Source: Phycicoccus sp. Soil748
GTDB lineage: Bacteria; Actinomycetota; Actinomycetes; Actinomycetales; Dermatophilaceae
Direction: 5' to 3'
Length of the DNA stretch: 57,375 nucleotides
NCBI RefSeq assembly: GCF_001428025.1
Contig: NZ_LMSC01000005.1
Location: 313,314 to 370,688, forward strand
The position numbers and the translations under genes were made by a program. Positions 1-7,736 of the stretch are shown here, piece by piece. Positions within the stretch are counted from its first letter, which is position 1. Every line of letters starts with the position of its first letter. The notes under the pieces are model-generated. The model saw nothing but the letters and a program-made list of their open reading frames with translations, was not told where the DNA came from and made no database searches.

Positions 1-1
1 G

Positions 2-241
2 GACGAGCGGGTCGAGATCATCAGCAGCCTGAAGATGGTCGACGAGGTCTTCGTCGAGGAGTCGCTGGAGAAGAAGCGCGACTACATCCTCGAGCACGGC
101 GCCGACGTGCTCGTCATGGGCGACGACTGGACCGGCAAGTTCGACTGGGTCGGTGACGTGTGCGAGGTGGTCTACCTGCCGCGCACGCCGTTAGTCTCGA
201 CCACCGGGCTCATCGAGCACATCGCCAAGATCGCCCCCTGA
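2..241 (+). CDS. Glycerol-3-phosphate cytidylyltransferase-like protein, 3' part only
   Basis: The reading frame is open from the window edge, so only the last 79 residues are present. They contain the features of the TagD/GCT family C-terminus: ERVEII, VDEVFVEES, a VMGDDWTGKFD segment and the ending EVVYLPRTP..STTGLI. Known members use CTP to activate glycerol-3-phosphate or a related alcohol phosphate for wall teichoic acid or capsule synthesis in the cytoplasm. The N-terminal HxGH nucleotide-binding motif lies outside the window. The last 51 bp overlap, tail to tail, the stop end of the DUF2304 gene on the other strand. The family call is firm; the exact substrate is not. Confidence 0.85.
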   Translation, partial: DERVEIISSLKMVDEVFVEESLEKKRDYILEHGADVLVMGDDWTGKFDWVGDVCEVVYLPRTPLVSTTGLIEHIAKIAP

Positions 242-583
242 GGCCGGGTACTGCACGGCGGCCTCGTCGAGCGCGAGCCGGCGGGCGAGCTTGGTGTAGC
301 GGGTCTCGAGGTCGCGGAAGCGCAGGTAGGTCGTCACCGTGAAGCTGAGGAACGCCACCACGAGCGCGTAGAGCACCATGTCGGTGCCGCGGCCGACGCC
401 GACGAGCTGGGCGATCCGGTTCCACACCGACGGGAACAGGATCGAGACCACCGCGAAGGCGGCGAAGAGCAGCAGGCCGAGGCGGCGGATGGCCTGCGCC
501 CGCGCACCGCGCGAACGGAAGAGCCGCGCCACCACCGCGATGACGACGACGATCAGCAGGATCTGGATGAGCACGATCTTCAT
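191..583 (-). CDS. DUF2304 family membrane protein
   Basis: A 130-residue protein with an N-terminal membrane segment (about residues 3-20) and two more hydrophobic stretches (about 33-50 and 69-85), followed by a basic then acidic tail with the signature YLRFRDLETRYTKLARRLAL. This is the DUF2304 layout of three short helices plus a coiled cytoplasmic tail. Its ATG overlaps the stop of the GT2 gene by 4 bp, so the two are translationally coupled. In other actinobacteria DUF2304 proteins are usually the immediate partner of a polyprenyl-phosphate GT2. I infer a role as membrane partner of that enzyme; no reaction can be read from the sequence. Confidence 0.85.
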   Translation of the reverse strand: MKIVLIQILLIVVVIAVVARLFRSRGARAQAIRRLGLLLFAAFAVVSILFPSVWNRIAQLVGVGRGTDMVLYALVVAFLSFTVTTYLRFRDLETRYTKLARRLALDEAAVQYPASGGDLGDVLDEPGGRD

Positions 584-1245
584 CGCAGGATCAGCTCCAC
601 GAGGATGTTGACGGCGTTCCAGAGCGACTGGCCCTTGGAACGTGAGTAGTCGGTGTAGAGCACGTGGACCGGGCTCTCGCCGTAGCGGATGTCGAGCGCC
701 CCGATCTGGGCGACCAGCTCGGAGGCGTGGGCCATCCGGTTCTGGGTGATCGACAGCCGTGACACGACATCGCGGTTGATGACGCGGAGCCCGTTGTGGG
801 CGTCGGTCAGGCGCGTCTTGGTCGTGAGGTTGGTGTAGGCCACGGCCATCCGCAGCACCAGCTTCTTGAGGGCGCCGGCTTTGGTGCGCTGGTCGAGGAA
901 CCGCGACCCGAAGACCACGTCGAGGTTCTCGGCCCGGGCCTTCTCCAGCATCTCCAGCACGTCGGACACCTGGTGCTGGCCGTCGGCGTCGAACGTCACC
1001 ACCCAGCGCATGCCGGGGTCCGAGAGCGCGTACTCGAAGCCGGTCTGCAGCGCCGCGCCCTGGCCGAGGTTGACCGGGTGGCGCACGACCACCGCGCCCG
1101 CGGCGTCGGCGGCGGCCGCCGAGCCGTCGGAGCTGCCGTCGTCGACGCAGACCACATGGGGGAACGTCCGGCGCACGTCGCGCACGACGTCAGCGATCAC
1201 CTGTTCCTCGTTGAACAGCGGGATCACGAACCATGTGTCCTGCAC
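580..1245 (-). CDS. GT2 glycosyltransferase, polyprenyl-phosphate type
   Basis: A 221-residue GT-A fold enzyme of the DPM1/GtrB-like group. It shows IPLFNEE at the N-terminus, VDDGSSDGS (about residues 35-43), GQGAALQTGFEYAL and the metal-binding FDADGQHQ. No long membrane segment is visible; the DUF2304 partner encoded directly downstream supplies one. These enzymes move a sugar from a nucleotide-sugar to a polyprenyl phosphate at the inner face of the membrane. The start is GTG, with a GAGGAG ribosome site (about 1252-1257) 6 nt upstream. It stands divergent to the SpoIID gene across 209 bp. A second GT2+DUF2304 pair of the same build lies at 48.0-49.2 kb. Confidence 0.9.
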   Translation of the reverse strand: MQDTWFVIPLFNEEQVIADVVRDVRRTFPHVVCVDDGSSDGSAAAADAAGAVVVRHPVNLGQGAALQTGFEYALSDPGMRWVVTFDADGQHQVSDVLEMLEKARAENLDVVFGSRFLDQRTKAGALKKLVLRMAVAYTNLTTKTRLTDAHNGLRVINRDVVSRLSITQNRMAHASELVAQIGALDIRYGESPVHVLYTDYSRSKGQSLWNAVNILVELILR

Positions 1246-1454
1246 TCGTACTCCTCGACTCGCCCGGCAGACCGCGCATCAGTCTATGGGGCCGGTGGAG
1301 GTCACAAATCGGTCGACACTCTCGCCAACCCCCTGACACCTGCGTGGTCGGTGGGGCATGGTGGGCCCTTGTGGCTGGTGCCCGTTTCCACACGGGCGAG
1401 CCCGACCACCTACCGACCACTGGTTGAGGGCACGCCGGGAGCGAGGAGCACGTC
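1246..1454. promoter_or_regulatory. Divergent intergenic region
   Basis: A 209-bp spacer between the GT2 gene (minus) and the SpoIID gene (plus). It holds the ribosome sites of both genes (GAGGAG at about 1252-1257 on the minus strand and at 1443-1448 on the plus strand), so both messages should have leaders. I could not fix a convincing -35/-10 pair. No small gene is supported here. Confidence 0.4.
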
Positions 1455-3536
1455 ATGTCAAGGGTCAGCACACTGAGGCCGCGCCGCTGGGCGTCGCTCG
1501 GGGCGGTCGCCGCCGTCGTGGTCGCGATGGGTGCCGTCACGGCCCTGCCCGCCCAGGCCGACGAGGTCTACCCTCGGCCGCCGTCGGGCACGATCTACCT
1601 CACCGGCCACGGCTGGGGCCACGGCCACGGCATGTCCCAGTACGGCGCGTACGGCGCCGCGCTGCAGGGCCTCACCTGGCAGCAGATCGTCGACTTCTAC
1701 TACCCCAACACCGCACGGACGGCGATCGGGAACCCCACCATCCGGGTCAACGTCACCGCGCACCTCGGCAACACGACCCGCGTCGCGCCCGAGGCCGGCC
1801 TGAGGGCCTCGTTCGGCACCGCCTACGACCAGGCCGGCTCCTTCGAGCTCAACAGCACCACCTGGGACAAGATCGCCATCCGCGAGTGGCGGGTCGTGCG
1901 CCCGACCCTCCAGCCGGGCGTCGCCAGCAAGCCGGTGCTGCAGTACGTCCTCTCGACCGGTGAGGTCCGCACCTCCCCGAAGGTGGCGACCGGACCACAG
2001 GTCAACATCTCCAACCCGACGACTGGCCTGGTGAAGGCGCTCAACAGCACGGGCAGCTACACCTACCGGGGCGAGGTGCGCGGCACCCTCATCGGTGCAG
2101 CTGGCGCAGAGTCGCTCGTGCCGGTCGTGGCCCTGCCGATGGACTCCTACCTGCGCAGCGTCGTGCCCAGCGAGATGCCGGCGTCCTGGTCGGCCGCTGC
2201 GCTCGGCGCGCAGGCCGTGGCAGCCCGCAGCTACGCCAACTACGGTCGCGAGCACCCGCAGAACGCCGCGTTCTACGACACGTGCCCGACGACCGCCTGC
2301 CAGGTGTTCAGCGGCTACCAGCGCACCTCAGGTGGGAGCACGACGACCTACGAGTACACCTCGACCAACACCGCGGTCACCGCCACCGGCGGGACGGTGC
2401 TCACCTACAACGGCGCCACCGCGTTCACCGAGTTCAGCTCCTCCAACGGCGGATGGAGCTCCGACGGCGGCAAGCCCTACCTCATCGCCAAGCAGGACCC
2501 CTACGACGGCGTCTCGGCCAACCCCAACCACACCTGGCGCACGTCGGTCTCGGTGGCGGGCCTCGAGCGGCAGTGGCCGTCCATCGGCAGCTTCCAGCAG
2601 CTGGCCATCACCGCGCGCGACGGCCACGGCGACTGGGGCGGCCGGGTCCGCAGCATGGTCATCACGGGCAGCTCCGGCTCGGTGACGGTCTCGGGGTTCA
2701 CCTTCCAGGCGCGGTTCGGGCTCAAGTCGGAGTGGTTCAAGCCCGACCAGACGGTCTCCGCGCCCTCGTTCCCGCGTGACCTGTCCGGCGACGGGCTCGG
2801 CGACGTCGTGGCCGTCCACGGCAGCAAGGGAGCCCTGTGGCTCTACCGCGGCAAGGGGGACGGGAGGGTGACGTCGGCGACGGCGATCAACAGCTCGGAC
2901 TGGCGCGTCATGCGGCTCACCTTCACCGCCGGCACCTGGAACGCCGACAAGCTGGCCGACGTCATGGCGGTCTGGCCCGACGGGTCCCTGTACGTCTACC
3001 CCGGCAAGAGCGGCGGCGGCATCTCGAGCGGGTCCAAGGTGGCGTCGGGGTGGCAGGCATACAACCTCGCCTTCCCGGTCGGCGACTTCGACGGCGACGG
3101 CTGCACCGACATCATGTCCCGGCGCGTGGACGACGGGACGCTGTGGCTGCACAGCGGCAACTGCGTCGGCGGCATCAAGGGAGAGCTCAAGGTCGGCAGC
3201 AGCGGCTGGGGCGCCTTCACCCAGGTCTCCAGCGCCGGCGACTTCAACGGCGACCGCCGCCCCGACGTGCTCGCCCGCTCCTCCGGCGGGACGCTCTACC
3301 TGTACCCGGGCAACGGTGCCGGCGGCTTCGGCTCGCGCACCATCGTCTCCAGCGGGTGGAACACCTACGACGCCCTCTTCTCGGTCGGCGACGCCGGCCG
3401 CGACGGGCACGCCGACATCTACGGTCGCGACTCCGCCGGTGTCCTGTGGGTGGTGCCCGGCAACGGCAAGGGCGGCGTGGGCAGCCGGTTCAAGGTGAGC
3501 AGCGGCTGGACCGGCCTCTACACCCTGCTGCGCTGA
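1455..3536 (+). CDS. Secreted SpoIID/LytB-domain protein with VCBS/FG-GAP repeats
   Basis: A 693-residue exported protein. Residues 1-35 form a signal peptide with likely cleavage after AQA. A SpoIID/LytB domain follows: GHGWGHGHGMSQYGAYG at about 51-67, then YLRSVVPSEMP at about 232-242 (Glu240 is in the position of the catalytic Glu of SpoIID lytic transglycosylases), and AQAVAARSYA. From about residue 440 to the end there are four VCBS/FG-GAP-like blade repeats with DLSGDGLGD-, DFDGDGCTD- and DFNGDRRPD-type calcium-binding loops. It probably cuts or binds denuded glycan strands of peptidoglycan, with the blades as an adhesion or substrate-binding module. The ATG has a GAGGAG site 6 nt upstream. 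Confidence 0.9.
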   Translation: MSRVSTLRPRRWASLGAVAAVVVAMGAVTALPAQADEVYPRPPSGTIYLTGHGWGHGHGMSQYGAYGAALQGLTWQQIVDFYYPNTARTAIGNPTIRVNVTAHLGNTTRVAPEAGLRASFGTAYDQAGSFELNSTTWDKIAIREWRVVRPTLQPGVASKPVLQYVLSTGEVRTSPKVATGPQVNISNPTTGLVKALNSTGSYTYRGEVRGTLIGAAGAESLVPVVALPMDSYLRSVVPSEMPASWSAAALGAQAVAARSYANYGREHPQNAAFYDTCPTTACQVFSGYQRTSGGSTTTYEYTSTNTAVTATGGTVLTYNGATAFTEFSSSNGGWSSDGGKPYLIAKQDPYDGVSANPNHTWRTSVSVAGLERQWPSIGSFQQLAITARDGHGDWGGRVRSMVITGSSGSVTVSGFTFQARFGLKSEWFKPDQTVSAPSFPRDLSGDGLGDVVAVHGSKGALWLYRGKGDGRVTSATAINSSDWRVMRLTFTAGTWNADKLADVMAVWPDGSLYVYPGKSGGGISSGSKVASGWQAYNLAFPVGDFDGDGCTDIMSRRVDDGTLWLHSGNCVGGIKGELKVGSSGWGAFTQVSSAGDFNGDRRPDVLARSSGGTLYLYPGNGAGGFGSRTIVSSGWNTYDALFSVGDAGRDGHADIYGRDSAGVLWVVPGNGKGGVGSRFKVSSGWTGLYTLLR

Positions 3537-3543
3537 CCTGCTG

Positions 3544-3589
3544 CACGACGAAGGGCCCCGCACCGGCCGGTGCGGGGCCCCTCGTCGTG
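3544..3589. terminator. Long hairpin, bidirectional terminator between convergent genes
   Basis: A 46-bp near-perfect palindrome with arms of 23 nt, one mismatch and essentially no loop; its core is GGGCCCCGCACCGG and the complement. It sits 8 bp after the SpoIID stop and 12 bp before the stop of the CoA-transferase gene on the other strand. There is no T-run, as is usual in high-GC actinobacteria. Confidence 0.8.
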
Positions 3590-3600
3590 CCGGTAGTGGG

Positions 3601-4239
3601 TCAGGCGAGGTCGGTCGTGAAGGCCGGCTCGGTCTTCTCGCGCACCTCGTCCTCGGTCACGCCCTCGGCGAGCTCGCGCAGTACGAGACCCTCGTCGGTG
3701 ACGTCGAAGACGCACAGGTCGGTGATGATGCGCTGGACGACGCCGCGGCCGGTGAAGGGCAGCGAGCACTCGTCGACGATCTTGTAGGACCCGTCCTTGG
3801 CGTTGTGCTCCATGAGGACGATGACCTTCTTGGCTCCGTGGACGAGGTCCATCGCGCCGCCCATGCCCTTGACCATCTTGCCGGGGATCATCCAGTTGGC
3901 GATGTCGCCCTTGGCGGAGACCTGCATGGCCCCGAGGATCGCGGCGTCGACCTTGCCGCCGCGGATCATGCCGAAGCTCTGGGCCGAGTCGAAGAACGAC
4001 GCCCCACGGCGCAGCGTGACGGTCTCCTTGCCGGCGTTGATGAGGTCGGGGTCCTCCTCGCCCTCGTAGGGGTAGGCGCCCACACCGAGGATGCCGTTCT
4101 CGGACTGCAGCACGATCTCGACGTCGTCGGGGACGTAGTTGGGGACCAGCGTCGGCAGGCCGATGCCGAGGTTGACGTAGGAGCCGTCGGTCAGCTCCCG
4201 GGCGGCGCGGGCCGCCATCTGCTCACGGGTCAGGGCCAT
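3601..4239 (-). CDS. scoB: 3-oxoacid CoA-transferase, subunit B
   Basis: A 212-residue protein of the family I CoA-transferase beta subunit (ScoB/PcaJ/AtoA). It has [14 protein letters not shown] near the N-terminus and the active-site segment SENGILG, whose Glu47 carries the covalent CoA thioester in this family. Length is normal. With the alpha subunit it exchanges CoA between succinyl-CoA and a 3-oxoacid such as acetoacetate (ketone-body or ketoadipate use). Only 3 bp separate it from the stop of the alpha-subunit gene, so the two are one transcript. The sequence alone does not decide between acetoacetate and 3-oxoadipate as substrate. Confidence 0.92.
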   Translation of the reverse strand: MALTREQMAARAARELTDGSYVNLGIGLPTLVPNYVPDDVEIVLQSENGILGVGAYPYEGEEDPDLINAGKETVTLRRGASFFDSAQSFGMIRGGKVDAAILGAMQVSAKGDIANWMIPGKMVKGMGGAMDLVHGAKKVIVLMEHNAKDGSYKIVDECSLPFTGRGVVQRIITDLCVFDVTDEGLVLRELAEGVTEDEVREKTEPAFTTDLA

Positions 4240-4242
4240 GGC

Positions 4243-5028
4243 TCAGGCCTCCTGGGTCGGGCGGGGACGGGTCGTGTGGCGCTCGATTTTCTTGTCGGCT
4301 GCCTGCTCGGGAGTGAGCGGGAGTACGCGGTGCACGTAGATGCCGGGGAGGTGGACGGTGTCGGGGTCGAGCTCGCCGGGCTCGACGAGCTCCTCGACCT
4401 CGGCGACGGTGACCCGGCCGGCCATCGCGGCGAGCGGGTTGAAGTTGCGCGAGCTCTTGCGGAAGACGAGGTTGCCGTGCCGGTCGCCCTTCCAGGCGCG
4501 GACGAGCCCGAAGTCGGTGACGATGGCGCGCTCGAGGATGAACTCCTTCTCCTGGCCGTCGACCTCGAAGACCTTGCTCTCCTTGGCCGGCGAGGCCTTG
4601 GCGACCGAGCCGTCGGCGGCGTAGCGCCAGGGGAGGCCGCCCTCGGCGACCTGGGTGCCGGCACCGGTCACCGTGTAGAAGGCGGGGATGCCCGAGCCGC
4701 CGGCGCGCAGCCGCTCGGCCAGCGTGCCCTGCGGCGTCAGCTCGACCTCGAGCTCGCCGGCGAGGTACTGGCGTGCGAACTCCTTGTTCTCGCCGACGTA
4801 GGAGGAGACCATGCGCGCGATCCGCTTGTCGCGCAGCAGGATGCCGAGGCCCCACTCGTCGACGCCGCAGTTGTTCGACACCGCCTCGAGGCCGCTCACC
4901 CCCGAGTCGTGGATCGCGGTGATGAGCACGCTCGGGACCCCGCAGAGCCCGAAACCGCCCACCGCCAGGGAGGAGCCGTCGACGATCCCGTCGATGGCCT
5001 CGGCTACGGAGGAGACGACTTTGTCCAT
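4243..5028 (-). CDS. scoA: 3-oxoacid CoA-transferase, subunit A
   Basis: A 261-residue alpha subunit (ScoA/PcaI/AtoD). It has the GGFGLCGVP CoA-binding loop at residues 24-32, the SNNCGVDEWGLG segment, and the GNLVFRK..RNFNPL region typical of the family. I chose the ATG at 5028 (protein begins MDKVVSS); an upstream in-frame extension of 28 residues is Arg/Trp-rich and unlike the family. A perfect TAGAGT -10 box ends 7 nt before this ATG, so the message is probably leaderless, which also supports the start. It forms the CoA-transferase heterodimer with the next gene. Confidence 0.92.
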   Translation of the reverse strand: MDKVVSSVAEAIDGIVDGSSLAVGGFGLCGVPSVLITAIHDSGVSGLEAVSNNCGVDEWGLGILLRDKRIARMVSSYVGENKEFARQYLAGELEVELTPQGTLAERLRAGGSGIPAFYTVTGAGTQVAEGGLPWRYAADGSVAKASPAKESKVFEVDGQEKEFILERAIVTDFGLVRAWKGDRHGNLVFRKSSRNFNPLAAMAGRVTVAEVEELVEPGELDPDTVHLPGIYVHRVLPLTPEQAADKKIERHTTRPRPTQEA

Positions 5029-5035
5029 GGCCGGG

Positions 5036-5041
5036 ACTCTA
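5036..5041 (-). promoter_or_regulatory. -10 box TAGAGT, leaderless start of scoA
   Basis: TAGAGT read on the minus strand, 7 nt before the scoA ATG; fits the actinobacterial TAnnnT -10 consensus. Confidence 0.6.
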
Positions 5042-5336
5042 GCCGCCGGGCGACGGCGGCTGTGCGTGGTCCCTCCCCACCAGGTCCGCGGGTCCGCGTG
5101 GCCGCGCCACATGCCGGGCCGGGGCCGGACGGGTGGGTCGGGTCGGCCGTACGGCGGAGGCGCGGCGGAACTCCACGGTTGTAGTTCGTCACTTCCGCTT
5201 GTGGCGGCTGATCACCAGTGGGACAAATGCTCTGCCTGCTCCGGAAGTGACCTCTGGGACAGGAGTCCGACCCGTCCCGCCGCGCCCCGCTCACGCCGTA
5301 CCCCGGTATGAGGGGCGCCGTCCCCTGGAGGCTGCT
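5042..5336. promoter_or_regulatory. Leader/regulatory region of the PG-binding protein gene
   Basis: About 300 bp without a gene, between scoA (minus) and the secreted PG-binding protein (plus). It contains a perfect 10-bp inverted repeat, GTCACTTCCG at 5188-5197 and CGGAAGTGAC at 5242-5251, with 44 nt between the arms, and a small AGGGG/CCCCT hairpin at 5311-5325 that ends directly at the GGAGG ribosome site (5327-5331). Either could control the downstream cell-wall gene as an operator or an RNA element. I recognise no known riboswitch class here. Confidence 0.4.
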
Positions 5337-6971
5337 GTGTCGCGTGCCACCCGTGCCCTCGGTGTGCTGAGCATCCCCGTCCTCACGGTGCCGCTGGCGG
5401 CTGCCGGTGCCCAGGCCGCGACGCTGCCCAAGCCGCCGAGCAAGGCGCTCCCGTCGGCGCTCGACGTGGCCTCGCCCTACCAGGCGCAGCGGCTCTGCGA
5501 CCCCGTGGCCAAGCCCGGCGTCACCGCGTTCGCGAAGCTCCTCTCGAGCCACTACGGGCTCGGCACGTCGTCCTACGGCATCATCCGCAACTGCAACAGC
5601 GGCGTCACCGAACACTCGGAGGGGCGCGCCTGGGACTGGATGCTCAGCGTCGACAAGCCGAACGAGAAGGCCGTCGCCGACTCGGTGACGGCCTGGCTGT
5701 CAGCCCCCGACGCCCAGGGCCGTCCCGGCGCCATGGCCCGTCGCTTCGGGATCATGTACATCATCTGGAACAAGAAGATGTGGCGCGCCTACGACCCCGG
5801 CCGGGGCTGGGCGCCCTACACGGGCTCGGCCCCGCACACCGACCACATCCACTTCTCGTTCTCCTGGGACGGCGCCTACGGCCGCACGTCCTGGTGGACC
5901 GGCAAGGCCCTGTCCACCGTCAGCCCCGGCCCGTCGGCATCCACGCCGACCTCCACCACCCCCGGTGTCCCGACCACCCCGGCGACCCCCACCAGCTACC
6001 CGACGCTGGCCCAGGGGTCGACCGGCCCGGACGTCGCGCTGGCCCAGAAGGTCATCGGTGCCACGCCGGACGGGGTGTTCGGACCGAGGACGGCGGCCGC
6101 GCTGCGGACCTGGCAGTCCGCCCACAGCGTCAAGGTCACCGGCGTGCTCGACGCAGCCACCTGGGCCCGGATGGTCGCGCTGCGGCTGGTGCCGGCCCGG
6201 GGGACCGCGGTGACACCCGCGCCCGCTCCGGTGCCCGAGCCCGCTCCCGCGCCGACCCCGGCGCCGAGCACCTCCACCGCCAGCCCGCTCGCGCCGTACG
6301 CCCGCACCACCCTGCGCCGCGGCTCCACCGGCGCCGCCGTCGTGGCGCTGCAGAAGGCCCTCAAGGTGACGGCCGACGGCGCGTTCGGGCCGCAGACCGA
6401 GTCGGCCGTCAAGGCGTTCCAGACCCGCCGCAGCCTGCCTGACAACGGTGTCGTCGGCCCCAGCACCTGGGCAGCCCTCATGGGTAGCACCGCCGCCCCG
6501 ACCGCGCCGTCGCGCTCGACGCCTGCGCGGGTGACGACGGCGTACACCCCGCTCATGTCGACGGTCCTGCGCACCGGCGCGAAGGGCGCCGCGGTCAAGA
6601 CCCTGCAGCGCGCCCTGGGGGGCCTGGCCGTCGACGGGTCGTACGGCGCGCGCACCGCGAGCGCGGTCGGCGCGTTCCAGAAGGCGCACGGCCTCAAGGC
6701 GACCGGCGTCACCAACGCGCACGTCTGGGCGGCCCTGGAGAACCGTGACTACCCGCTTCGCGCCTACTACTCGACGGTGCTGCGGCAGGGTTCGCGCGGT
6801 GCGGCGGTGACGGCTCTGCAGAAGGCGCTGCGCATCACCGCCGACGGCGACTTCGGCCGGGCGACGGCCGGCGCCGTCAAGGCGCTGCAGGGGCGCGCGA
6901 AGATCGCGCGCACGGGGACGGTGGCCACGGTGACGTGGAAGGCGGTCGAGGCCGAGCTGCGCCACCGCTAG
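5337..6971 (+). CDS. Secreted M15-like peptidase with four peptidoglycan-binding repeats
   Basis: A 544-residue exported protein. Residues 1-27 are a signal peptide ending AGAQA. Residues about 45-190 form a domain with the zinc-site pattern HSEGRAWDW (His93, Asp100) and HTDHIHFS (His170/His172), as in D,D-carboxypeptidase/extensin-like M15 enzymes. A Pro/Thr-rich linker and four PG_binding_1 repeats follow at about 222-282, 325-383, 405-468 and 478-541, each with a DGxFGPxT-like core. The role is probably wall remodelling or an autolysin. The start is GTG at 5337, 5 nt after GGAGG; the frame is open to 5133 but the extension is unlike a signal peptide. Its stop shares a CTAG with the convergent neighbour. 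Confidence 0.85.
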   Translation: MSRATRALGVLSIPVLTVPLAAAGAQAATLPKPPSKALPSALDVASPYQAQRLCDPVAKPGVTAFAKLLSSHYGLGTSSYGIIRNCNSGVTEHSEGRAWDWMLSVDKPNEKAVADSVTAWLSAPDAQGRPGAMARRFGIMYIIWNKKMWRAYDPGRGWAPYTGSAPHTDHIHFSFSWDGAYGRTSWWTGKALSTVSPGPSASTPTSTTPGVPTTPATPTSYPTLAQGSTGPDVALAQKVIGATPDGVFGPRTAAALRTWQSAHSVKVTGVLDAATWARMVALRLVPARGTAVTPAPAPVPEPAPAPTPAPSTSTASPLAPYARTTLRRGSTGAAVVALQKALKVTADGAFGPQTESAVKAFQTRRSLPDNGVVGPSTWAALMGSTAAPTAPSRSTPARVTTAYTPLMSTVLRTGAKGAAVKTLQRALGGLAVDGSYGARTASAVGAFQKAHGLKATGVTNAHVWAALENRDYPLRAYYSTVLRQGSRGAAVTALQKALRITADGDFGRATAGAVKALQGRAKIARTGTVATVTWKAVEAELRHR

Positions 6972-7702
6972 GGCGTCAGCGTCACGCCCTCGACCGCCTC
7001 GCGGCGAGCCTGGTCGTCGGCCGGGAGGGTACCCCGGGACAGGACGACGGACCCGTCCCCGGCCCACGCGGCCAACGCCTGGGTCAGGACGGTGCCGAGG
7101 TCTGTGCCGAGGTCGGTGCCGCGCAGGTGCACCCGCGACCCAGCCGGCCAGCCGAGGTCGGCGACGACGTCGGAGTACGGCGTGCGGACCCCGTCGACCT
7201 CGAGCGCGACAGCCTCGTCGACCGGCTCCTCCCAGGCCACGAACTGGTCGCCGTGCGTCGACAGCTCGCGGGCCTCGTCCATGGCGTCACCGGTCGGCAC
7301 GGCCGCCTGGCGCGCGAGGGCGGCGAGGGTCACGACGACTGCCTGCAGCTGGTCCGCAGCGAGGGCAGGGTCGTCGGTGACGACGAGGTCGAGCCTGTCC
7401 AGCGCCGCCTCCCCGGGAGTGCGGCCGACCACGACGGTGCCGCCCACGGACCACACGGCCAACGCCCAGTACAAGGCGCGCCAGTGGGGCGGCAGCGCGA
7501 GCAGGACGCGCGAGCCGGGCGCCACCTCGAACTCGTCCTGCAGCGCGTTGGCCGCCTTGCTGACCCAGTTGGCCAGGACCTTGGCGCTGAGCTCGATGCG
7601 CTCGCCGCGGGTCGGGCCGTCGGTGTCCTCGTAGAAGGTGACCCGCGGGCGAGCGGGGTCGGCGCGGAGCATGGCGGCGAGGACGTCCGGCGGGGTGGGC
7701 AT
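6968..7702 (-). CDS. TIGR03089 family protein
   Basis: A 244-residue cytoplasmic protein matching the actinobacterial TIGR03089 family. It resembles the N-terminal part of AMP-forming acyl-CoA synthetases (segments TFYEDTDGPTRGERIELS, LANWVSKAANALQDEF, SRVLLALPPHWRAL) but lacks the P-loop and the C-terminal catalytic domain, so it is probably not an active ligase. The function is unknown. The ATG at 7702 is preceded by TACTGT 6 nt upstream, pointing to a leaderless message. Divergent from the membrane protein at 7737. Confidence 0.85.
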   Translation of the reverse strand: MPTPPDVLAAMLRADPARPRVTFYEDTDGPTRGERIELSAKVLANWVSKAANALQDEFEVAPGSRVLLALPPHWRALYWALAVWSVGGTVVVGRTPGEAALDRLDLVVTDDPALAADQLQAVVVTLAALARQAAVPTGDAMDEARELSTHGDQFVAWEEPVDEAVALEVDGVRTPYSDVVADLGWPAGSRVHLRGTDLGTDLGTVLTQALAAWAGDGSVVLSRGTLPADDQARREAVEGVTLTP

Positions 7703-7708
7703 GGCCCC

Positions 7709-7714
7709 ACAGTA
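7709..7714 (-). promoter_or_regulatory. -10 box TACTGT, leaderless start of the TIGR03089 gene
   Basis: TACTGT on the minus strand, 6 nt before the ATG at 7702. Confidence 0.5.
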
Positions 7715-7722
7715 GGGGCCGA

Positions 7723-7728
7723 TAGCGT
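7723..7728 (+). promoter_or_regulatory. -10 box TAGCGT, leaderless start of the GT-C-like gene
   Basis: TAGCGT ends 8 nt before the GTG at 7737; only 8 bp separate it from the -10 box of the divergent gene, so the two promoters are back to back. Confidence 0.5.
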
Positions 7729-7736
7729 TGCGACCC

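Noticed and set aside
1458-3563. Two long minus-strand frames opposite the SpoIID gene
   Set aside because: Low-complexity Ala/Arg/Gly composition; the plus frame has clear domains.
5100-5336. ydaO (c-di-AMP) riboswitch before the PG-binding protein gene
   Set aside because: Such riboswitches precede wall-hydrolase genes in actinobacteria, but I could not find the conserved blocks of the motif.
5133-5336. Longer start for the PG-binding protein
   Set aside because: The open frame continues upstream, but GTG 5337 has GGAGG at the right distance and gives a clean signal peptide.
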